In this document: in pieces, positions 8,471 to 15,555 of the stretch
Layout of the letters: every line of letters begins with the position of its first letter
Position numbering within the stretch: the first letter of the stretch is position 1
Assembly: GCF_015277775.1 (NCBI RefSeq)
Contig: NZ_CP063849.1
Coordinates: forward strand, 6,525,501 to 6,589,500
Direction of reading: 5' to 3'
Source of the DNA: Paludibaculum fermentans
Lineage (GTDB): Bacteria > Acidobacteriota > Terriglobia > Bryobacterales > Bryobacteraceae
Length of the DNA: 64,000 nucleotides
Program-made: the position numbers and the translations under genes
Notes under the pieces: model-generated
What the model was told of the DNA's origin: nothing
Database searches by the model: none
What the model saw: only the letters and a program-made list of their open reading frames with translations

Positions 8471-9127
8471 TTAGCGGCGCGGTCCGCGCCGTGGTCCACG
8501 ATCGCGGTCGCGGCCACCGCCCCCGCCACGCCGGTCTCCGCCGCGATCGCCACCGCGGCGATCACCGCCAGGACCACCCGGGCGCCGTGGCGGAAGTGCC
8601 GCCATGGGAGGAGGATCGGGCAAGGAAGCCATGCCTGCCGGATAGATGACTACGTGGCGGCCCGGCCCGACGCCGGCACTCTCGCTACGCAGGTCTGTCT
8701 GGTCGCGCATCGCGAGGTGAATCAGCCGCCGTTCGCGGCTGCTCATCGGGTTGAACCGGTAAGGCACCTTCGATTCACGCACGCGTTCGGCCACCGTCAG
8801 TGCGCTGAGGCGCAGCTCTTCCTGCCGCAGCAGCCGGTAGTCGTTGGCGTCAAAACACAGGAGAGCATGCTCGTCAGGGGCCATTTTCAGGACCTCCTGC
8901 GTCAACTGCTCCAGAGCGAGCAACGACTCGCCCTTGTTGTTCATCAGGAATTCGAGGTCGGGCCCTGAGAACTTAACCACGAGAGTGGGCTTCTCAAAGT
9001 AGTTGCCCGCCTCATGGCCGTCCAGGATCTCGTATTCGACGTCGAAGTCCGCGGCATCCAGGACAGCGTCCAGGAAGTCGGCGACATCATCGCCCACCGT
9101 TTCAACTGTGTAATTCCGGTTGCTCAT
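8471..9127 (-). CDS. khpB: KH/R3H RNA-binding protein KhpB (Jag/EloR type) with an Arg/Gly-rich tail
   Basis: The protein has 218 residues. Residues 1-75 resemble the Jag KH domain (LDAVLDAADFDVEYEI) and residues about 80-150 the R3H domain, with the R-x-x-x-H signature in SSRERRLIHLAMRD. The position between yidC and mnmE is the standard location of jag/khpB. After residue about 180 comes a low-complexity tail almost entirely of Gly, Arg and Asp (GGDRRGGDRGGDRRGG), like eukaryotic RGG boxes and unlike the short ends of most Jag proteins. The extended N-terminal Jag_N linker domain appears absent. I expect RNA binding, perhaps linked to cell-wall or division control as in Firmicutes. Confidence 0.9.
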   Translation of the reverse strand: MSNRNYTVETVGDDVADFLDAVLDAADFDVEYEILDGHEAGNYFEKPTLVVKFSGPDLEFLMNNKGESLLALEQLTQEVLKMAPDEHALLCFDANDYRLLRQEELRLSALTVAERVRESKVPYRFNPMSSRERRLIHLAMRDQTDLRSESAGVGPGRHVVIYPAGMASLPDPPPMAALPPRRPGGPGGDRRGGDRGGDRRGGGGGRDRDRGPRRGPRR

Positions 9128-9148
9128 GAGCCAAACCGTAGCTGCTTT

Positions 9149-10900
9149 CTATTTCTTCTTAGGAATAATGACCTGGGCGGGCGCAGGCTTCGCCGCGGCT
9201 TTGTTAAAGAAGTATTGCTGAGCTATGCCTACCACGTTGCCAGTGAGCCAGTATAACACCAGCCCACTGGACGCGCCGTAGAACATGAAAGTCATCATGA
9301 TAGGCATCATATACATCATCAGCTTCTGCTGCTGGGGATCGGCGCCCGCCGCGGGCGTCATCTTCTGCATGCCTACCTGGGTGATCAACATCGTCACCGG
9401 CAAAATACGGATCGGCAGCGTCTCGGGCTGCGAGAGATCCGTCACCCACAACCATTGAGCGCCGCGCAGTTCAATGGCCACTGACAATACCTTAAAAAAA
9501 GCAATGAAGAAGGGCATCTGCAACAGCAGCGGCACGCAGCCGCCCACCGGGTTGATGCCGTGCTTCTGGTAGAGCGCCATGGTCTCCTCGTTTTGCTTCT
9601 GCTTGCGAGGATCCTTCATGGGCACATCTTTATAGCGCGCCTGAATGGCTTGAAGTTCGGGCTGGAGCTTGGCCATCTTCTGCGAGCTGCGCAGCTGCGA
9701 AAAGCGCATGGGCAGCATCAGCAGGTTGATGATCACGGTGGCGAAGACAATCGCCCAGCCCCAGTTATTCGTCAGGTTGTCGTTGGCCCAGTGGAGAGCG
9801 AGGAAGAGCGGCTTGGCGATAAACCAGAACCAGCCCCAGTCGATCATCGTTTCCAGGTTCTTGTCGGTGGCGCGCAGGACATCCGTATCCTTGGGCCCGA
9901 CGAACAGAATGGCTTCGTTGACGTCCTTGCCGCCAATGGAGATGCCGACGTGCGGTTTCTCCTCGGCGCCCAGCACCGGCACCACATGGTCCTGCCAGGT
10001 GGTCATCTCGGTGGTGGTGCCCGGCTGGGGCAGGACCACGGCGGCGAAGAACGTATCCTCGATGCCGGCGAAGTGGAACGACCCGGAGACCGTCACAGGC
10101 CCCTTCGAGGCCGAACCGGAGCCTTCTTCCACCAGCTTGGACTTGATGGCGTCGTAATGAACGCTCTTCTGGATGTCCGGAGCGTTGTGGACCGTGCGGT
10201 CACCGAAGCCGCCGCGCCATGCGAGCTGGTGGGCGATGCCCTTGCCGCCGCTGGTCACATCGGAGTGGAAGACCGACTTGTAAGTCTTGGGATCGAACTG
10301 GAAAGACTTTTTCGCGGTGGTGGTGCCGTCGGCGTACTCGAACTCTACGGTGGAGGGATCCGGCTGTTTCACCGAGAACAGAACGCCGTTGAGATCGACG
10401 GCCGGCTTCTGGCCCAGGAACATGTAGCTGAACGGCCAGCCCACCTTGGGAGCCGCGGTGCTGCTGACGAGCTCCACCGGCTTACCCTGGATGTCTTTGT
10501 ATTTCTTGAGGATCCAGCTATGGACGCAGGCGCCGCGATTGGTGAAGACGATGCGGTAGTTCTCGGTCTCGACGACGTGCAGCTCTTCCTTTTCACCAAT
10601 GACGGTGGCAGGGGCTGCCACAGCCTTGGTGTCGCCCGGTTTGCCGGGCTTGGCGGGCGCTGCTGTGGTCTTTGCGGCGGCCGGCGGCTCGACGGGCTTC
10701 TGCGCGGGCGCGGGTTGAGCCGTCTGCGCTACCTGCTGCTTCTCCGGCGGCTTGGGAGCCTGCTTCGGCATCAGGTACTGCGTGACGAACAGCACTATCC
10801 CCATCAAGCCAAACGCCAGCAGGAGTCTCATCTCCATGCTGAGTTCTTTTTTCTCTCCGGTGCTCGGCTTCTTGGAAGCGCCGTTGGTATCGTCGGCCAT
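9149..10900 (-). CDS. yidC: Membrane protein insertase YidC
   Basis: The protein has 583 residues, the length of the Gram-negative form with a large periplasmic domain. TM1 lies at about residues 25-45 (LLLAFGLMGIVLFVTQYLMP), followed by a Pro/Ala-rich linker. The periplasmic beta-supersandwich spans about 95-340. The conserved C-terminal core has TM2 (WGWAIVFATVIINLLMLPMR), whose Arg is the hydrophilic-groove arginine, then GGCVPLLLQMPFFIAFF and further TM helices. The tail is lysine-rich (QVIIPKKK). It inserts membrane proteins alone or with SecYEG. It sits between yidD and khpB in the conserved cluster. Confidence 0.97.
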   Translation of the reverse strand: MADDTNGASKKPSTGEKKELSMEMRLLLAFGLMGIVLFVTQYLMPKQAPKPPEKQQVAQTAQPAPAQKPVEPPAAAKTTAAPAKPGKPGDTKAVAAPATVIGEKEELHVVETENYRIVFTNRGACVHSWILKKYKDIQGKPVELVSSTAAPKVGWPFSYMFLGQKPAVDLNGVLFSVKQPDPSTVEFEYADGTTTAKKSFQFDPKTYKSVFHSDVTSGGKGIAHQLAWRGGFGDRTVHNAPDIQKSVHYDAIKSKLVEEGSGSASKGPVTVSGSFHFAGIEDTFFAAVVLPQPGTTTEMTTWQDHVVPVLGAEEKPHVGISIGGKDVNEAILFVGPKDTDVLRATDKNLETMIDWGWFWFIAKPLFLALHWANDNLTNNWGWAIVFATVIINLLMLPMRFSQLRSSQKMAKLQPELQAIQARYKDVPMKDPRKQKQNEETMALYQKHGINPVGGCVPLLLQMPFFIAFFKVLSVAIELRGAQWLWVTDLSQPETLPIRILPVTMLITQVGMQKMTPAAGADPQQQKLMMYMMPIMMTFMFYGASSGLVLYWLTGNVVGIAQQYFFNKAAAKPAPAQVIIPKKK

Positions 10901-10924
10901 TCGTCTCTCTTTCTCAGCTGCTGC

Positions 10925-11134
10925 TCAGACTACGGGATCCAACCCGCCCGGGTTCCACGGATGACAGCGAACCAGCCGCCGTAAGCCCATCCACACGCCA
11001 CGCGCGACGCCATACTTTCCAACGGCTTGCATCATGTATTCACTACAGGTGGGATGAAATCGGCAGGCGGCGGGCAGCAAGGGGGATATCCAGCTTTTGT
11101 AGCCGGAGAGCAGCGCAAGGATCAGGCGTTGCAT
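10925..11134 (-). CDS. yidD: Membrane protein insertion efficiency factor YidD
   Basis: The protein has 69 residues and starts at ATG 11134. That start removes a long non-coding extension of the frame and overlaps the 3' end of rnpA by 13 bases. Family motifs are plain: [18 protein letters not shown], then CRFHPTCSEYM, and RCHPWNPGGLDPV. YidD is a small amphipathic protein at the inner membrane that helps YidC-dependent insertion. Its position between rnpA and yidC is the textbook arrangement. Confidence 0.95.
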   Translation of the reverse strand: MQRLILALLSGYKSWISPLLPAACRFHPTCSEYMMQAVGKYGVARGVWMGLRRLVRCHPWNPGGLDPVV

Positions 11135-11520
11135 CGCGCAAATACCTTCTCTACTTCGCTGTCCAGTTGGGATTGGGGCGCGGTCAAACTCGTACGCCGC
11201 AGATTCACCACGATGTGCCAGTGCGCATCCATCAGGGGAAGTCTGCGGCGAATTGTCTCTCGGACCCGGCGCTTCATTCGGTTGCGAACTGTCGCTTTGC
11301 CCAGTGCTCGAGGCGCCGTGAACCCGATCTTTGGTCCATCCGGCTGCGAACTCTTCCAGCAAAAGGCCACGAAACAAGGGCAGGGTACTTTGAATCCGTT
11401 GTCGTATACCTGCCGGAACTCGACCGACTTCAACAACCGCCGGCTTTTGGGCAGAGTCAGTCGGGTCCCGTCAGGACGACTGGAATTAACGTTCGTTGTA
11501 GCGGATGGCGCGTTCGTCAC
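11122..11520 (-). CDS. rnpA: Ribonuclease P protein component
   Basis: The protein has up to 132 residues. The basic RNA-binding core is clear: [20 protein letters not shown], then [23 protein letters not shown], which carries the RNR signature. The best visible start is GTG 11520, inside rpmH with a 35-base overlap. No better start with a Shine-Dalgarno lies downstream before the conserved core, so translation is probably coupled to rpmH. The protein assists the RNase P RNA in 5' maturation of tRNA. The 3' end overlaps yidD. Confidence 0.93.
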   Translation of the reverse strand: MTNAPSATTNVNSSRPDGTRLTLPKSRRLLKSVEFRQVYDNGFKVPCPCFVAFCWKSSQPDGPKIGFTAPRALGKATVRNRMKRRVRETIRRRLPLMDAHWHIVVNLRRTSLTAPQSQLDSEVEKVFARCNA

Positions 11521-11656
11521 TGACAGTCAGCTTGTGACGGCCCCGGGCGCGGCGGCGGGCCAGCACGGCGCGGCCGTTCTTGGTCTTCATGCGAGCTCGG
11601 AAGCCATGCGCCTTCGCACGCTTAAAATTGTTCGGCTGAAATGTTCTCTTCGGCAT
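11486..11656 (-). CDS. rpmH: 50S ribosomal protein L34
   Basis: The protein has 56 residues ([20 protein letters not shown] ... IRYNER), slightly longer than the usual 44-50. L34 signatures are present: KRTFQPNN near the start, HGFRARM, and [15 protein letters not shown]. The start at 11656 follows AAAGGT by seven bases. It is the first gene of the rpmH-rnpA-yidD-yidC-khpB-mnmE block and lies behind a strong promoter. Its C-terminal extension overlaps the start of rnpA. Confidence 0.96.
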   Translation of the reverse strand: MPKRTFQPNNFKRAKAHGFRARMKTKNGRAVLARRRARGRHKLTVSDERAIRYNER

Positions 11657-11746
11657 TCTGCTACCTTTGGGTGTCCCAGCGGGCTCGGCGGGGATGGCCC
11701 GTGCTCAAGCACAAAGATATCCCTAGCCCTTGCAGGCTGAACCTCC

Positions 11747-11776
11747 AGTATAGGTTTTGTACCTCGCAACTGTCAA
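11747..11776 (-). promoter_or_regulatory. Strong sigma-70-type promoter for the rpmH cluster
   Basis: On the minus strand a perfect TTGACA (-35, 11776-11771) is followed by an 18-base spacer and TATACT (-10, 11752-11747). This places the transcription start about 85 bases before the rpmH ATG. It is the clearest housekeeping promoter in the window and suits a highly expressed ribosomal-protein transcript. Confidence 0.8.
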
Positions 11777-11819
11777 ACGTGCCACTTGCAACTCGAAAGT
11801 ATTGAAGGCATAAATAGAT

Positions 11820-12392
11820 ATGACGTTTCGCCGCATCCTCGCTCTCTCCGCGCTCGCCGCTGTACCCTGTTTTCTCTCCCTGGGCGCCCAGGAGAAGAAG
11901 AAAGAAGACGGGCCCCTCGTCAAAGGCGCAGCCGCCACTGAAAAGGCAGCGAAGGCCACAGCCAACGCGACAACTGACGCCGCTAAAGCCACTGGACGCA
12001 CCACCAAGAAGGTAGCGGGCGCCACGGCTGATGCCACCTCGGATGCCGCTCACGCCACCGCGTCCGGTACCAAAAAAGCCGCCACTGCCACCACCGACGC
12101 CGCCAAAGCCACCGGCCGCAAGACCAAGGAAGTAGCCGGAGCTACGGCTGACGCCACCTCCGACGCCGGACATGCCACCGCCTCCGGAGCCAAGAAAGCG
12201 ACCAATGCCACCACGGATGCCGCCAAAGCCACCGGCCGCAAAACCAAGGAAGTAGCCGGCGCCACGGCGGATGCCACGACGGATGCCGCCAAGGCGACGG
12301 GCCGCGGGATCAAAAAGGGTGTCGGTGCAGTGGGCAAGGGTCTGGAAAAGACGGGCGAAGGCATCGAAAAAGCAGGCAAGAAGCTGAACTAG
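11820..12392 (+). CDS. Secreted low-complexity Ala/Thr/Lys repeat protein
   Basis: The protein has 190 residues. ATG 11820 has GAAGG about eleven bases upstream. The N-terminus MTFRRILALSALAAVPCFLSLG looks like a signal peptide. The mature protein is a degenerate tandem repeat of about 38 residues built from TTDAAKATGRKTKEVAGATA, DATSDAAHATASGTKKA and similar blocks, repeated about three and a half times. It ends in a glycine/lysine amphipathic stretch (VGKGLEKTGEGIEKAGKKLN). Composition recalls late-embryogenesis-abundant or histone H1-like proteins: helical, disordered and lacking aromatics. The function is unknown; a desiccation or envelope-stress role is only a guess. It is divergent from the rpmH cluster and convergent with the MscS gene. 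Confidence 0.75.
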   Translation: MTFRRILALSALAAVPCFLSLGAQEKKKEDGPLVKGAAATEKAAKATANATTDAAKATGRTTKKVAGATADATSDAAHATASGTKKAATATTDAAKATGRKTKEVAGATADATSDAGHATASGAKKATNATTDAAKATGRKTKEVAGATADATTDAAKATGRGIKKGVGAVGKGLEKTGEGIEKAGKKLN

Positions 12393-12400
12393 GCTGTCGC

Positions 12401-13486
12401 CTAAGCTTCGCGGTTGAAAGCTCGTCGCAGGACGCCCGGTGCGATATCCAGGGTCTGCACCGGGTAGGGGATCGAGATCCCTTCCTTCTGGAACCGTTTG
12501 AAAACACGGCGCCGCAGGGCGTCCTGCACGGCGAACTGGCGCTCGAACTTGGCCACGTGAACCGATAAGGTGAAGTCCAGCGACGAAGGGCTGAAACCCG
12601 GGTTCAGGCGCACCACCGGGCCGGGTTCCGGCAACAGGCCGTCGACTTCCCCGACGGTGGCCCGCGCCTCCTCCAGGAGGATCTCCGACACACGGTCGAT
12701 GTCGCTGGAATAGCTGACGCCGACTACTATAGATGTCGACATTCGTGGTTCGGGGTAAGTGAAGTTGGTGACCACGGCCTCAGCGAGCTTGGCGTTGGGA
12801 ATGATGACGAGGTTGTTGGAGAGCGCACGCAAGGTGGTGATGCGCCAGCGGATATCCTCGACGTAGCCCTCCTGCCCATTGTCCAGCCGGATGAAGTCTC
12901 CGCGATGGATGTTGCCCGCCATGCTGACGTAAAAGCCTGAGAACAGATTGGCGAGGGTGCCCTGCAGGGCCAAACTGACCGCCAAACCGCCCACGCCCAA
13001 GGCTGTCAGAGCCGGCGCCAGGTTGATCTTCAGCATGTTGAGAATCAACAGGGCGGACGGAATCAGCCAAAGGACCCGAATGACGGTGCGGGTGAGGGTG
13101 GTGACCTGTTGGCTCGACCCGCTACGACTCAAGTAGTACTGAAGGAGCAGGGCGGAGACGCGGGAGGCGGCCATGGTGAAGGAGACCGCCACCAGCACGA
13201 TCATCGCGCCGGAGATCAGTTCCTGGAAGGACTTGGGCAGGTCGCGTTCGTCGAGATCGCGAACGGCCGTGATGAGAGCGGCGAGGACGGTCCAGAACCG
13301 GACGGGCCACGCGAGGGCCGCTACGACCTGGTCGTCAACTTTGGTTTCCGTGCGGGCGGCGGCGCGGCGGATGTAGCGGAAGGCTAAATTCTTGATGAGC
13401 CAGAAAATGCAGGTGATGCTGAGCCAAACCACCAGGAAACGGCCGGCGCCGTGCCATTCGGTGTAAAGGCGAAGAAACTCCTGCAT
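12401..13486 (-). CDS. MscS-family mechanosensitive ion channel
   Basis: The protein has 361 residues. Hydrophobic segments lie at about 18-38, 65-85, 90-112 and 140-165. They lead into the pore-lining MscS helix (ALGVGGLAVSLALQGTLANL), whose Gly/Ala packing is typical. The beta domain follows (GNIHRGDFIRLDNGQEGYVEDIRWRIT, with the PNAKLAE signature after it) and then a C-terminal alpha/beta domain. It would protect against hypo-osmotic shock. A small 72-residue gene lies 58 bases upstream on the same strand. Confidence 0.93.
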   Translation of the reverse strand: MQEFLRLYTEWHGAGRFLVVWLSITCIFWLIKNLAFRYIRRAAARTETKVDDQVVAALAWPVRFWTVLAALITAVRDLDERDLPKSFQELISGAMIVLVAVSFTMAASRVSALLLQYYLSRSGSSQQVTTLTRTVIRVLWLIPSALLILNMLKINLAPALTALGVGGLAVSLALQGTLANLFSGFYVSMAGNIHRGDFIRLDNGQEGYVEDIRWRITTLRALSNNLVIIPNAKLAEAVVTNFTYPEPRMSTSIVVGVSYSSDIDRVSEILLEEARATVGEVDGLLPEPGPVVRLNPGFSPSSLDFTLSVHVAKFERQFAVQDALRRRVFKRFQKEGISIPYPVQTLDIAPGVLRRAFNREA

Positions 13487-13544
13487 GCTCTCGCTCCGAT
13501 TCCTAGGGTTGGCGCAGGCGGATGCGGTTCATGCCTGCCCTGCA

Positions 13545-13763
13545 CTAATCCACGCGGCGCAGCGGCAGACCGGCCTGGCGGAGCTGGCTTTCCACGTCGG
13601 TGATTTTCAGGCGTGAGGCGTCGAACCCGACCTTGAGGCGATCCAGGCCGGGTGCGAGCTGGATCAACTGCATGCCGTAGATGCCGTGGAGCCTTTCGAT
13701 CGCTCCGGTCCAGGCCTCCTCGAAGGGGGCCGTAAACTCGTAGTTAACCTCGACCTTGGTCAT
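13545..13763 (-). CDS. Small hypothetical protein, 72 residues
   Basis: The product begins MTKVEVNYEFTAPFEEAWTG and ends in QLRQAGLPLRRVD. A beta-alpha-beta-beta-alpha pattern is suggested, with the C-terminal half (VGFDASRLKITDVESQLRQAGL) resembling a ferredoxin-like fold such as heavy-metal-associated domains but without the CxxC. I do not recognise the family. It lies between trmJ-like (44 bases upstream) and the MscS gene (58 bases downstream) on the same strand. Codon use matches its neighbours. Confidence 0.6.
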   Translation of the reverse strand: MTKVEVNYEFTAPFEEAWTGAIERLHGIYGMQLIQLAPGLDRLKVGFDASRLKITDVESQLRQAGLPLRRVD

Positions 13764-13806
13764 AGCACTTTACAGAGTAACATTGGCCCTGCGGGGCAGA
13801 GTAGCA

Positions 13807-14541
13807 TCAGCCTTGCGGATGCTTCAGCTTCCACAGCACCTGGCGGAGCATGCCGGTGAGGACGGCGGCGTCCTTGACTCGGAGATGCATGCGGCGCACG
13901 AGACGATGAGTTTTGTCCCGTCCATTCTTCGCCATGCTGTAATCGGTGTATTCCGACGCCTGTAGCACATTCTCCAGGAGATCTGTAAACCGTTCCACCT
14001 CTTCACCTTCCGCCAGTTCGGCGGCCTCGGGCATATGGCGGGCGGTGGAAGGCTGGCGGATGAGCTCATAGAGGCAGACGGCGACGGCCTGGGCGAGGTT
14101 CATCGAGTCGTGCTGGGCCCGGGTGGGGATGTGGGTGAGCCAGTGGCAGTGGCTGACGTCGCTGTTGCCGAGGCCGAACTTCTCGCTGCCGAAGAGGAGG
14201 GCGACGTTGGAGGCGGTCATGTGGCGGCGGAGCAGGCGGGCCCCCTTCTCCAGGCGATGCATGGGGTGCTGGGGTTGGCGGTGGCCCAGGCCGGTGGCTC
14301 CCACGACGAGGGTGCAGTCGGCTACGGCTTCGGCGACGGTCTCGAAGACACGGGCGTCCTTCATGACCTGGGCGGCGCCGACGGCGCTGACGGCTTCGCG
14401 GAATGCGACTTCGTAGGGATGGACGAGCCGCAGGTCGAAGAACCCGAAATTGCTCATGGCGCGGGCCACGGCCCCGATATTCAAGGGGTTACGGGTGTCG
14501 ATGAGGACGACTTTGAGGCGTTGATTTCGTTCCGGATCCAT
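13807..14541 (-). CDS. TrmJ/SpoU-type RNA 2'-O-methyltransferase (SPOUT family)
   Basis: The protein has 244 residues. The N-terminal SPOUT signature is clear: VVLIDTRNPLNIGAVARAMS followed by NFGF. Later SAM-binding knot motifs LLFGSEKFGLGN and HIPT...MNLAQAVAVCLYEL are also present. The C-terminal helical extension (TDLLENVLQASEYT) matches TrmJ, which 2'-O-methylates tRNA position 32. The exact RNA target is inferred from the family. Confidence 0.88.
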   Translation of the reverse strand: MDPERNQRLKVVLIDTRNPLNIGAVARAMSNFGFFDLRLVHPYEVAFREAVSAVGAAQVMKDARVFETVAEAVADCTLVVGATGLGHRQPQHPMHRLEKGARLLRRHMTASNVALLFGSEKFGLGNSDVSHCHWLTHIPTRAQHDSMNLAQAVAVCLYELIRQPSTARHMPEAAELAEGEEVERFTDLLENVLQASEYTDYSMAKNGRDKTHRLVRRMHLRVKDAAVLTGMLRQVLWKLKHPQG

Positions 14542-14603
14542 GTCAGGCGGGTCATGACCAGCATAGCGCCCCGCCCGAACATGGCTCCACAGACAGTTGA
14601 AAG

Positions 14604-15542
14604 CTACTTCGAAAGGGACTTGGTCCAGGCGCTGTACGCGCCTTCCAGTTTGGCGTCGTCGGTATCGCCGGGATGGATGACGACGCGGTAGCGGAAGCGC
14701 AGCGACTGGCCCTTCTCGAGGGTATGGCTGCCGTTCTTCGTCTTGTCGTTGTAGAAGTCGTGCAGGCCGAAGGGGTTGGCGGCGAAGAGGCCGTAGTCGC
14801 GGGCGTGCCAGTAGGTGGGGTGGCGGATGTTGGAAGGTGCGTCGAAGATGGCCACGCCGACCTTCTTGCCCTCCAGGGTGCCGGAGTAGTCGACCCAGGG
14901 GAACTGTTTGCCCCAGATCTGTTTCATCCCCATCTTGCCGTCGGAGCTGACGAGTTTGCCGGTGCCGCGCGTTTCTGAGAGTTCGTCGCGCAGGCGGATG
15001 GCGAAGAAGCCTTCCTTGGTGTCACCGAAGGTGGCCTTGTCGAGCGCGGTGAAGTTGACGTCGAAGTCGATGATGCGGAGGACGGGGTCGGCCACAAAGG
15101 TCATGGTGCGGTCTTCGCGCAGCAGCGGCGTGCCGGTGTCGCCGATCCAGGTGAAGGTGGCTCGAATCGTGCCCTGCTTCCTGCCGCCTTTGGCCGCTTC
15201 AATTTTGTCGAGTTTGATGGTGCCGTGGCGGCCTTTGGCTCCGGGTTCGTTCATCCAGAAATCGATGCCGTTGATATCGCCGTGGGTAAACCAGAGGCCG
15301 CGATGGTGCGGGTGGTCCTTCGTCTCTCCGGCTACCGCTTCCATGGGGTAGCGGCGGGTGATGACCAGGCCGTCGGCCGAGCGGAGCGGCGCGAGGTAGG
15401 GCTTGGGCGCGTCGCCGCCCGCGAAGAAGGTGGTGAACGGCTTGCCGTTGACCTCGACTTCGATCTTGCCGGGGGTCTGAGCGAACTTCACCTGCGCGCA
15501 CAAGGGCAGGGCCAGGGCCAGCAGCAATATGTGAGGCTTCAT
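14604..15542 (-). CDS. Secreted DUF6807 (PmoA-like) family protein
   Basis: The protein has 312 residues from ATG 15542, chosen because it gives a signal peptide (MKPHILLLALALPLCAQ). The body carries the family's conserved DHPHHRGLWFTHGDINGIDF near residue 75 and HARDYGLFAANPFG near residue 260, with beta-rich sequence between. Members are often labelled 'methane oxygenase PmoA' through a naming error; they are not particulate methane monooxygenase and are usually found in carbohydrate-degrading loci. The biochemical role is not established as far as I know. It is the last gene of a four-gene minus-strand operon, 13 bases after the hydantoinase-A-like gene. Confidence 0.82.
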   Translation of the reverse strand: MKPHILLLALALPLCAQVKFAQTPGKIEVEVNGKPFTTFFAGGDAPKPYLAPLRSADGLVITRRYPMEAVAGETKDHPHHRGLWFTHGDINGIDFWMNEPGAKGRHGTIKLDKIEAAKGGRKQGTIRATFTWIGDTGTPLLREDRTMTFVADPVLRIIDFDVNFTALDKATFGDTKEGFFAIRLRDELSETRGTGKLVSSDGKMGMKQIWGKQFPWVDYSGTLEGKKVGVAIFDAPSNIRHPTYWHARDYGLFAANPFGLHDFYNDKTKNGSHTLEKGQSLRFRYRVVIHPGDTDDAKLEGAYSAWTKSLSK

Positions 15543-15555
15543 CGCATTCAGTACA

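Noticed and set aside
11657-11819. Replication origin next to rpmH
   Set aside because: No TTATCCACA-like box cluster and no AT-rich unwinding element are visible; the gap is explained by a promoter and two 5' ends.
14604-15542. Possible particulate methane monooxygenase subunit (PmoA)
   Set aside because: The sequence is soluble with a signal peptide and the DHPHHRGLW motif of DUF6807; PmoA is an integral membrane protein, and no pmoB or pmoC is present.
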